From JBCCQH01 sp039024435 (GTDB lineage Bacteria; Bacteroidota; Bacteroidia; J057; JADKCL01), in assembly GCA_039024435.1 (NCBI GenBank), contig JBCCQH010000087.1, positions 1 to 34,214 of the forward strand: a DNA stretch of 34,214 nucleotides. The letters run 5' to 3'. The position numbers and the translations under genes were made by a program. The notes beneath the pieces are model-generated. The model worked only from the letters and a program-made list of their open reading frames with translations. It had not been told where the DNA came from and did no database searches. Within the stretch, counting starts at the first letter, position 1. Every line of letters starts with the position of its first letter. Shown here in pieces: positions 6,765 to 13,647 of the stretch.

Positions 6765-7946
6765 ATGAGCAAAGAAGTCTACATTGTTGCTGGTGCCCGG
6801 ACCCCAATTGGGGCGTTCATGGGCGGTCTTTCCAGCCTTTCTGCCACCCAACTCGGCACCATTGCCATCCGAGGAGCTTTGGAAAAGGCCGGGGTCGCGG
6901 CCGAAAATGTCGATGAAGTCTACATGGGCAATGTCCTCTCCGCGAACCTCGGGCAAGCACCTGCCCGGCAGGCGGCCCTCGGGGCCAATATTCCGAACAC
7001 CGTTCCCTGCACCACCGTCAACAAGGTCTGTGCCTCGGGCATGAAAGCGGTCGTCATGGGGGCGAACTCGATCCGGCTGGGCGATGCCCACATCGTGGTT
7101 ACCGGGGGCATGGAAAGCATGAGCAATGTCCCCCACTACTTCTCCAAGGCCCGAACCGGTATGAAGTTCGGCCACGGCGAAATGACCGATGGGATGCTAA
7201 AAGATGGTCTCTGGGATGTCTACAACGACTACCACATGGGCAATGCCGCCGAGCTGTGCGCGGCGGAGTGCAACATCTCCCGGGAAGACCAAGACGAATT
7301 TACCATCGAGTCGTACAAGCGTGCCCAAGCAGCCGCAGCCGCGGGTAAGTTCAAAAATGAGATCGTACCGGTCACCATTCCCCAGCGCCGGGGCGATCCC
7401 ATCGTCCTTGATACCGACGAAGAGCCCGGCCGGGTCAAATTTGAAAAAATTCCTAAGCTGCGTCCTTCCTTCAAAAAAGAGGGTACGGTAACCGCCGCGA
7501 ATGCTTCCACCCTGAACGATGGCGCCGCTTCGGTTGTCCTGGCTTCGGCGGAGGCCGTAAAGCAGTTTGGCCTCAAGCCGATTGCCCGAATTGTCGCCAA
7601 CGCGGATGCCGCCAAGGCTCCGGAATGGTTCACGATTGCGCCGTCGGACGCCCTCCCCAAAGCCCTCGACAAGGCCGGCCTGACCAAGGACCAAATCGAT
7701 GCCTGGGAGATCAATCAAGCATTTGCCGTGGTTTCCGTCGCCAACGAACAGATCCTCGGCCTTGACCGCGCCAAGGTGGACCAGTACGGTGGTGGTGTGT
7801 CCATCGGTCACCCCATCGGCTGTTCGGGTGCCCGCATCGTCGTCACGCTGATGAACGTCCTCGGCGAGCAAGGTGGCAGGTACGGAGCGGCCGGCATCTG
7901 CAATGGCGGTGGCGGGGCTTCCGCCATGGTAATCGAAATGATGTAA
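6765..7946 (+). CDS. Acetyl-CoA C-acetyltransferase (thiolase)
   Basis: Condenses two acetyl-CoA, or thiolytically cleaves acetoacetyl-CoA, in the cytosol; family members serve beta-oxidation, ketone or polyhydroxyalkanoate metabolism. The 393-residue length is standard. All active-site elements are present: Cys89 in NKVCASGMKAV, His349 in GHPIGCSGAR and Cys379 in GICNGGGGAS, at almost the same positions as the Zoogloea enzyme. MESMSN and the Gly-rich C-terminus are also typical. An in-frame GTG at 6756 precedes ATG 6765; ATG gives the usual start MSKEVYIVAGARTP. It has its own strong promoter and terminator, and no acyl-CoA partner gene lies beside it, so the exact pathway cannot be read from context. 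Confidence 0.95.
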   Translation: MSKEVYIVAGARTPIGAFMGGLSSLSATQLGTIAIRGALEKAGVAAENVDEVYMGNVLSANLGQAPARQAALGANIPNTVPCTTVNKVCASGMKAVVMGANSIRLGDAHIVVTGGMESMSNVPHYFSKARTGMKFGHGEMTDGMLKDGLWDVYNDYHMGNAAELCAAECNISREDQDEFTIESYKRAQAAAAAGKFKNEIVPVTIPQRRGDPIVLDTDEEPGRVKFEKIPKLRPSFKKEGTVTAANASTLNDGAASVVLASAEAVKQFGLKPIARIVANADAAKAPEWFTIAPSDALPKALDKAGLTKDQIDAWEINQAFAVVSVANEQILGLDRAKVDQYGGGVSIGHPIGCSGARIVVTLMNVLGEQGGRYGAAGICNGGGGASAMVIEMM

Positions 7947-7974
7947 ACCACCGGGATCAATTCATCCCGTTGCT

Positions 7975-8041
7975 GAGATCGCAATCTCCCGGGCAATGTT
8001 CTCCTCGAACAACGCTCTTAGGATTGCGATCTCGCTTTTTT
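7975..8041 (+). terminator. Thiolase terminator
   Basis: GAGATCGCAATC (7975-7986) pairs over 12 bp with GATTGCGATCTC (8022-8033) around a 35-nt loop, followed by GC and a T6 tract. The loop is unusually long but the stem is perfect. Confidence 0.8.
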
Positions 8042-8086
8042 GGCCCTACTGCCACAACATTCCCGATGGCCGACGGTTAAAAAAGC

Positions 8087-8587
8087 ATGAAAATCGGTTC
8101 TCTGGTCCTTTTTCCGCTGCTAATCGGCGGATTGTGTTTGCTCCTTTTCACCTCCTCAAGCGATAATTCTATGGCATCCCCAAACGGCACCCCGACCCAC
8201 ATCAGCCAATCGAAAAATGTATTGGGGGAAACCTTGCAATGCTGCTGCACCAATCCCCTGACTGGATTTTACCGCAATGGGCACTGCGAAACCGGCCGGG
8301 ATGATCGCGGCACCCACGTCGTTTGCGCGCAGATGACCGAGGAATTTCTAACCTTTACCCGTTCTCGGGGCAATGATCTGAGCACTCCGCGACCGGAATA
8401 CCGCTTTCCCGGCTTGCAGCCCGGGGACAAGTGGTGCCTTTGTGCTCTGCGTTGGCGGGAAGCCAATGCCGCCGGGTACGCGCCGCCGGTCGTATTGGAA
8501 AGTACCCACGAAAAAGCCCTGGAATTCGTCGGCATGGCCGAACTCAAGCGGCACGCCATCGCCCGGAGTGCTGAGGATTGCGAATAG
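8087..8587 (+). CDS. DUF2237 family protein with N-terminal anchor
   Basis: The 166-residue protein has a hydrophobic N-terminus (residues 4-23) ending in a Ser-rich stretch, followed by a complete DUF2237 domain (about 42-156). Family landmarks are LQCCCTNPLTGFYRNG, GTHVVCAQMTEEF, RGNDLSTPRPEYRFPG, GDKWCLCALRW and APPVVLESTHEKALE. Conserved cysteines suggest metal or redox chemistry, but no function is established for the family. To my knowledge most members are short cytosolic proteins, so the hydrophobic leader is atypical; a membrane-anchored or exported form is inferred. The start is fixed by the ATG after an A-rich leader (TTAAAAAAGC). Confidence 0.85.
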   Translation: MKIGSLVLFPLLIGGLCLLLFTSSSDNSMASPNGTPTHISQSKNVLGETLQCCCTNPLTGFYRNGHCETGRDDRGTHVVCAQMTEEFLTFTRSRGNDLSTPRPEYRFPGLQPGDKWCLCALRWREANAAGYAPPVVLESTHEKALEFVGMAELKRHAIARSAEDCE

Positions 8588-8590
8588 CAA

Positions 8591-8621
8591 TTGCCCAACG
8601 TCTTTCATTGCCCTATCTTTA
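8591..8621 (+). promoter_or_regulatory. Candidate promoter for 8711 gene
   Basis: TTG (8591-8593), a 20-nt spacer and TATCTTTA (8614-8621) match the Bacteroidota consensus with one mismatch in the -7 box. It lies just after the DUF2237 stop codon. Confidence 0.4.
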
Positions 8622-8710
8622 CCGACGGCGGATTCGTTACGGGTCTGCATTAGAGAAAAGGAATGAATCTTTGGGATCGGAACACACGAAAAAATAAACC
8701 CCTCACGCCC

Positions 8711-10012
8711 ATGAAGCGAAAGCTACCGATGTTGAGCGCCTGGATTTGCGGTGTCGTTTTTCTCTGGTCCGGTGCGGCATTTGCCCAAATGAAGTCGCTG
8801 GCCACCGCCGAAGCGGAACTGGCCAAAATGGCCCACACGATTCTCAACAGCGATTCGACCGACCTGAAGTTTGAACTCAACAAGGAATTCATCACCCGTT
8901 TCACCGAATTGCTCAAGCAGCCGGAAAGCTACGGTTACGAATTTGACTCGCTGAAGACCATTTCGCGGCTGCGTCCAGCGGACAACAGTTTCCGGATTTT
9001 TACCTGGTACATCGTGGACCGGCCCAAAGACACCTATTACGGAGACTACGCCCACTATTATTTCGGTTTGGTGCAGCGCAAATACACCGATGTATCCGGG
9101 AAGGTGCATTACCTCGTCATTCCGCTCATGGAGATGGAGCGCATTCCGAAAGGCATCGAAAGCGCAGTGACCGACAATTACGCGTGGTTCGGTGCCTTGT
9201 ACTACGCTCCCCGGGAGCGGCCCAATGTGCTGGCTTACGATGGCAGCTATTACAAATTGGAATCCAAAAAGGGCGGTGTCCTTGAGGACGGCAAGGAAAC
9301 CGAGCAGGTCATCACCTTTGTCCAGGGCAAATACCGTGGGCGGCAGCTCAAAGAAGTAAAGAAATTGTCCTATTCAAATCAGGTCCGGGTCAAGCGCAAG
9401 GTCCGCTATTATGTCCTCATGGGTTGGAATGGCTGGGACCACAAAGCAAATTACAAAGTGCTCGATATCATGACCTTCGATCCGGAAGACAGCTCGCGGG
9501 TGGTGTTCGGCGCTCCGATCATCTATTTTGACCAGATCCCCAAAGCGCGGGCCCTGTTCAAATATTCAGATTACGCACCGTTTTCCCTCAATACGGGTAG
9601 CGTCAAGACCGGCTTCCTGAACCTCGGACGCAAAGATATGGTGGTGTACGATCACCTCGCTCCGCCACGCAACGCCCGCTCGACGGACATGTATGAATTG
9701 GGCCCCGATGGCAGCTACGATGCTTTGAGCTATTACAAGCGTTTCGGAGGGTACTTTGAATGGTACCGGGATGTCGAAGTGGCAGATAAGTTTGAGGGCA
9801 AGCGCCACAAGCGGGAAATGGAAAAGCGTCAGGCATTCTACGCGGCCCAAGACTCGGCTACCTTTCCCGACTACAACCAACTCAGCAGTCGGAAAATGGC
9901 CCGCAGAGCCCGCAAAGCGAATCAGCGCGAGTACAAGCGGCAGCGCAAGGCGGCCGAAGAAGGCATCCGGGAGTCCGGACTGAAAATCGGGGAGGCCAAA
10001 CCGGAAGAATGA
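8711..10012 (+). CDS. Secreted Bacteroidota protein, function unknown
   Basis: I do not recognise a named domain with certainty. The start at 8711 gives a good signal peptide (MKRKLPMLSAWICGVVFLWSGAAFA followed by Q); an in-frame ATG at 8663 would put 16 polar residues in front of it. The mature 408 residues are soluble and rich in Tyr, Lys and Arg. They contain an aromatic stretch around YYGDYAHYYFG, a MGWNGWDHKANYKVLDI segment and a strongly basic helix-forming C-terminus (MARRARKANQREYKRQRKAA) ending in acidic residues. Proteins of this general look are common in Bacteroidota as uncharacterised exported proteins. The periplasm is the likely location. It faces the 10050 gene tail-to-tail across only 37 nt, which contains a TCCCGA/TCGGGA hairpin. 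Confidence 0.75.
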   Translation: MKRKLPMLSAWICGVVFLWSGAAFAQMKSLATAEAELAKMAHTILNSDSTDLKFELNKEFITRFTELLKQPESYGYEFDSLKTISRLRPADNSFRIFTWYIVDRPKDTYYGDYAHYYFGLVQRKYTDVSGKVHYLVIPLMEMERIPKGIESAVTDNYAWFGALYYAPRERPNVLAYDGSYYKLESKKGGVLEDGKETEQVITFVQGKYRGRQLKEVKKLSYSNQVRVKRKVRYYVLMGWNGWDHKANYKVLDIMTFDPEDSSRVVFGAPIIYFDQIPKARALFKYSDYAPFSLNTGSVKTGFLNLGRKDMVVYDHLAPPRNARSTDMYELGPDGSYDALSYYKRFGGYFEWYRDVEVADKFEGKRHKREMEKRQAFYAAQDSATFPDYNQLSSRKMARRARKANQREYKRQRKAAEEGIRESGLKIGEAKPEE

Positions 10013-10049
10013 GCGTCCCGAAGGTCCTCGGGAGCGCAAGTTGAAGTCG

Positions 10050-10556
10050 CTATTTCACCTTGAACGAGGCAAAGAACTTCTTCGCAGTGTCATTGTCGTA
10101 TTCGCCGACGGGCGCCATCACTACCAGTTGATACTGGATTTGATCGACGAATAGCACCTTGTACTGACACGCAATATTTTGCGAGGCAATTTGGATCGTT
10201 GCTTGAATTCCTTCGTGTTTTTTGTATTCCCAGGGCTTTTCTCGGACAATTTTGCCATCCACGGCCCCGACAAATCCACTGAGGGACTCCTTTGCAAGAT
10301 CGATCGGATCGGAGTAATCGGTCGCGATATTATACAAGGTATAGGAAGCCAGATAAACGCCGCTGCCGTATTCCGAAGTGTAGTTCCAAATCACAGTTTC
10401 CCCGTCTTCTTCCGATTCAATTTCGGGGATTTCATTTCCGGGCAATTTAAAGGAACAGGAACAGTCGTCCAGTTTATAATTCATCCAGTTCTGGGAAAAC
10501 GCGCTGCCCGACCCAACGAGCAACAGCAACCCAATGGCGGTGAGATGTTTAATCAT
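10050..10556 (-). CDS. Small secreted protein, function unknown
   Basis: The 168-residue protein has a signal peptide (MIKHLTAIGLLLLVGSGSAFS then Q). The mature part has the strand pattern of small PsbP/Mog1-like exported proteins: CSCSFKLPGNEIPEIE, a central GVYLASYTLYNIATDY, and a C-terminal FVDQIQYQLVVMAPV followed by AKKFFASFKVK. That fold assignment is a pattern-based guess. Cys residues near the mature N-terminus (CSCSF) and one in IACQYK could form a disulfide. The gene converges on the 8711 gene and is followed upstream by a 66-bp tandem repeat. Confidence 0.7.
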   Translation of the reverse strand: MIKHLTAIGLLLLVGSGSAFSQNWMNYKLDDCSCSFKLPGNEIPEIESEEDGETVIWNYTSEYGSGVYLASYTLYNIATDYSDPIDLAKESLSGFVGAVDGKIVREKPWEYKKHEGIQATIQIASQNIACQYKVLFVDQIQYQLVVMAPVGEYDNDTAKKFFASFKVK

Positions 10557-10574
10557 AGAGTGAAACTACGGAAG

Positions 10575-10735
10575 AATTTTCAATTGCACGATTTCCAATT
10601 TGCAATGGGCGCGTCTTGGACGGGCAAACCGCGATGGATGAATTTCCAATTGCCTGATTTCCAATTTCCAATGCGCGCGTGTTAGACGCGCAAACCGCGA
10701 TGGATGAATTTCCAATTCCTCAATTTCCGATTTCC
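10575..10735. repeat. 66-bp tandem repeat, about 2.4 copies
   Basis: Copies start at 10575, 10641 and 10707 (the third is partial). Each begins AATTTyCAATTsC, includes GATTTCC, and carries a near-palindromic GCGCGT-N5-ACGCGC core and the block CAAACCGCGATGGATG. Differences between copies are mostly single bases. It lies upstream of the minus-strand 10050 gene, outside any ORF. Confidence 0.8.
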
Positions 10736-10798
10736 CATTAACCCAAGCAACCCCGCGCAGCGGCCAATTGAAAATCCCCCCATTGAAAATTGAAAATT

Positions 10799-10823
10799 GA
10801 GAATTTTTCCATCGGAAATTCTC
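10799..10823 (-). terminator. Terminator of asparaginase-type gene
   Basis: On the minus strand, GAGAATTT pairs with AAATTCTC around a 9-nt loop; the hairpin begins inside the TGA stop codon. The tail is AATTTTCAATTTT rather than a clean T tract. Confidence 0.5.
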
Positions 10824-11874
10824 ATTTAAAGATTTTGACCACTGGTTTTTCGCCAGCGCGGAGGTAGCCGCGGTACATGCCGGCGGAGTTGAAGGTCATC
10901 GTGACATTGCCCTGCCGGTCCAGCCCGATCACCCCGCCGGTTCCTCCGGCCGCCTTCAACTTTTTCATGACCACCTCTTCCGCCGCTTCCTGCAGGCTCA
11001 AGCCCTTGTAGGCCATCAAAGCGGAGATGTCGTGGGCCACCGCGTAGCGGATGAAATACTCGCCGTGGCCCGTGCAAGAAATCGCGCAGGTGGCATTGTT
11101 GGCGTAGGTGCCCGCCCCGATGACCGGAGAATCGCCGATACGGCCCCAGCGCTTGTTGGTCATGCCGCCGGTGGAAGTGCCCGCTGCGATGTTCCCGGCT
11201 TTGTCCAGCACCGCCACGCCCACCGTACCGAACTTGTAGTCGTTGTCTTCACTCAGCAGCATTCCGTGTCCCGGCTCGCCTTTGCGTTCCTGCTCGGCTT
11301 CGCGCTGCTTGGCCCGTTGCAATTGTTGCTTGCGCCGCTCGGTGGCAAAATATTCGGGATCGACCATTTCCAGCCCTTGGTCGCGGGCAAATGTCTCCGC
11401 ACCCGGCCCCGACATCATCACGTGGGGCGATTGCTCCATGACCGCCCGCGCTGCCGAAATGGGATGACGCACCGTCGTGACGCCAGCCACCGCCCCCGCA
11501 TCCAGTGTAGCGCCATCCATGATCGAGGCGTCCAGCTCATTTTTGCCATCGTGGGTAAATACCGCACCCCGGCCCGCATTGAAGAGGGGCGAGTCTTCCA
11601 AAAGATGAATGCAGGATTCGACCACATCCACCGCCGAAGCTCCCTTCTTCAGCCGCTTTTTTCCGTGCAGCAAGACCTCCTGCAGCTTGTCCCGGTAGGC
11701 CTGCTCCCGCTCCGGGGTCAGATTTTTGCGCTTGATGGTGCCCGCTCCGCCGTGGATCACCAGCGCGAATTCGGGTTTCTTGTCCGGTTTGACATCGGCT
11801 TTGCCTCCCTGGGTGACCGAGGTAGCCAAAATTGCAATTGCCATAAAGATGAATAGAAAAGGGTGGATGCGCAT
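10822..11874 (-). CDS. Isoaspartyl peptidase / L-asparaginase, exported
   Basis: N-terminal-nucleophile hydrolase (plant-type asparaginase family, like E. coli IaaA) that removes isoaspartyl residues from beta-aspartyl peptides or hydrolyses asparagine. Counting from the upstream in-frame ATG at 11892, HGGAGT is at 47-52, NAGRGAVFT at about 105-113, and the autocleavage site is YKFG|TVGVAV with Thr223 as nucleophile, followed by TSTGGMTNKRWGR. The linker before Thr223 is highly charged and Gln-rich, as is usual for the part lost on maturation. A signal peptide (MRIHPFLFIFMAIAILATSV) argues for start 11874 and for a periplasmic enzyme. The conserved GTGHGEYF-like substrate loop is present (CTGHGEYFIRY). 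It lies 165 nt downstream of ffh (147 nt from the upstream ATG); co-transcription is possible but not shown. Confidence 0.92.
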   Translation of the reverse strand: MRIHPFLFIFMAIAILATSVTQGGKADVKPDKKPEFALVIHGGAGTIKRKNLTPEREQAYRDKLQEVLLHGKKRLKKGASAVDVVESCIHLLEDSPLFNAGRGAVFTHDGKNELDASIMDGATLDAGAVAGVTTVRHPISAARAVMEQSPHVMMSGPGAETFARDQGLEMVDPEYFATERRKQQLQRAKQREAEQERKGEPGHGMLLSEDNDYKFGTVGVAVLDKAGNIAAGTSTGGMTNKRWGRIGDSPVIGAGTYANNATCAISCTGHGEYFIRYAVAHDISALMAYKGLSLQEAAEEVVMKKLKAAGGTGGVIGLDRQGNVTMTFNSAGMYRGYLRAGEKPVVKIFK

Positions 11875-12039
11875 TTGGTCTTCGTTTTGCATAAAATAAG
11901 AAAATGGATCGAAAATGGAGCCGCAGCCCGAAAAAGAACTGCCCTACCCACTGCCAAAGCACAGTGTGTGGGGCAATTTATATAGAGCATACGCCGCAGT
12001 GGCAATTTACCCTACTTGGGACTACGGCGCCGCAATCAA

Positions 12040-13398
12040 TCAGCGGCGTCCCCGACGGCGGCGCTTGAGCGGATTCAACTGCCGCAAGGCCCGTCCGGTG
12101 TTTTGCATAGCGCTGAAAGACTTCATCATCTTCTTCATCTCGACAAATTGCTTCAGGAGCTGGTTGACTTCTTGAACGGAGGTGCCACTGCCTTTTGCGA
12201 TGCGCTTGCGCCGCGAACCATTGATGATGGCCGGATTCAGGCGTTCGGTCGGGGTCATCGAAAGGATGATGGCCTCGATGGATTTGAAAGCATCGTCCGG
12301 GATGTCGGCGTTTTTCAGGGCCTTGTTCATCCCCGGGACCTTGCTCAGGAGGTCCTTGACGTTGCCCATTTTCTTGATTTGGCGGAGCTGGCTCAGGAAG
12401 TCGTCAAAATCAAATTGATTCTTGCGCATCTTGGCCTGCAACTTCTTTGCCTGTTCTTCGTCGTAGGCATCCTGGATGTCCCGGACCAGCGAGACCACGT
12501 CACCGCGTCCCAGGATCCGCGAAGCCATACCGGAAGGATTGAACGGCTCAAGGGCCTTCATGTCCTCCCCGGTCGAGGCAAATTTGATCGGTTTGTCGAC
12601 GACCGTTCGGATGGAAATTGCCGCCCCACCCCGGGTATCCCCGTCGAGCTTGGTCAGCACCACCCCGTCAAAGTCGAGCCGGTCGTTGAAGGCTTTGGCG
12701 GTGTTCACGGCATCCTGACCCGTCATCGAATCGACCACGAACAGGATTTCGTCCGGCTGAACCGCGTCTTTCAAGGCGGAGATCTCGTTCATCATCTCCT
12801 CGTCGACCGCTAAACGACCCGCCGTATCGACCACCACGACATCGTGCGCATTTTTCTTCGCGTAATCGATGGCATTTTTGGCGATCTGGACCGGATTCTT
12901 GTTTTCTTCTTCCTTGTAAATGCCCACCCCGACGTCTTCGTGCTCGGCGAGCACGGTCAACTGATTGATGGCGGCGGGACGGTAGACGTCACCCGCAACG
13001 AGGAGCGGATTGCGGCCATTTTTCTTCAGGTGGCGGGCCAGCTTTCCGGTAAAGGTCGTCTTACCCGAACCCTGCAAGCCGGCAATCAATATGACCGTCG
13101 GCGGTTTTTTGGCGAAGGAAATGCCTTTTTCGTCGCCCCCGATCAAATCGGTGAGTTCTTCGTGGACGATGGACAGCATCATTTCCCCCGGTTTGACATT
13201 GATGAGAATGTCGCGTCCGAGCGCTTTTTCTTTGACTTTGCTGGTAAAATCCTTCGCTACCTTATAGTTAACGTCGGCATCGACGAGGGCGCGGCGGATT
13301 TCTTTCATCATCTCCGCGATGTTCAGCTCCGTGATCTTGTGGGAGCCTCTTAATACCTTGAATGACCGTTCGATCCGGTCGGTTAAATTTTCAAACAT
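12040..13398 (-). CDS. ffh: Signal recognition particle protein Ffh
   Basis: GTPase that, with 4.5S RNA, binds signal sequences at the ribosome and delivers chains to FtsY and SecYEG. The 452-residue length is normal. Domain order: N domain (about 1-95), G domain with P-loop GLQGSGKTT (107-115), GDVYRPAA, DTAGRL and TKLDGD, and a Met-rich M domain (about 300-435) with the RNA-binding segment GSRRKRIAKGSG. The C-terminus ends in a very basic KRRRRGRR tail. It is divergently oriented to the membrane pyrophosphatase gene, with about 250 bp between them. No 4.5S RNA gene was found in the window. Confidence 0.97.
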   Translation of the reverse strand: MFENLTDRIERSFKVLRGSHKITELNIAEMMKEIRRALVDADVNYKVAKDFTSKVKEKALGRDILINVKPGEMMLSIVHEELTDLIGGDEKGISFAKKPPTVILIAGLQGSGKTTFTGKLARHLKKNGRNPLLVAGDVYRPAAINQLTVLAEHEDVGVGIYKEEENKNPVQIAKNAIDYAKKNAHDVVVVDTAGRLAVDEEMMNEISALKDAVQPDEILFVVDSMTGQDAVNTAKAFNDRLDFDGVVLTKLDGDTRGGAAISIRTVVDKPIKFASTGEDMKALEPFNPSGMASRILGRGDVVSLVRDIQDAYDEEQAKKLQAKMRKNQFDFDDFLSQLRQIKKMGNVKDLLSKVPGMNKALKNADIPDDAFKSIEAIILSMTPTERLNPAIINGSRRKRIAKGSGTSVQEVNQLLKQFVEMKKMMKSFSAMQNTGRALRQLNPLKRRRRGRR

Positions 13399-13560
13399 AT
13401 TGCAATCGGTACTTCAAAGTCTTTTTTAGCGCCGAAAGATACAGAAAAATCGGCAATCACCCGGTACCCTCCGCCGCCGATACCAAATCCGTCACCGTGC
13501 GACCGCCGGGGGATCAAGCGAGTAAGTGTCATTTCCGGAGGTAAGTTTGCCGGATTCTGA

Positions 13561-13591
13561 TTTGATATTTGCCCCTATAAATCTAACTTTG
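13561..13591 (+). promoter_or_regulatory. Promoter of pyrophosphatase gene
   Basis: TTTG (13561-13564), exactly 19 nt, then TAACTTTG (13584-13591) is a full Bacteroidota consensus match. The predicted start near 13597 gives a leader of about 50 nt ending in an A-rich stretch (AATAAAACAATAAAG). Confidence 0.8.
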
Positions 13592-13647
13592 CATCCGATT
13601 TTGACTCGACCGTGTTCTGCTCACAGCAATAAAACAATAAAGCACTG

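Noticed and set aside
12016..12813. 265-residue plus-strand ORF
   Set aside because: Antisense to ffh, whose motifs are all intact.
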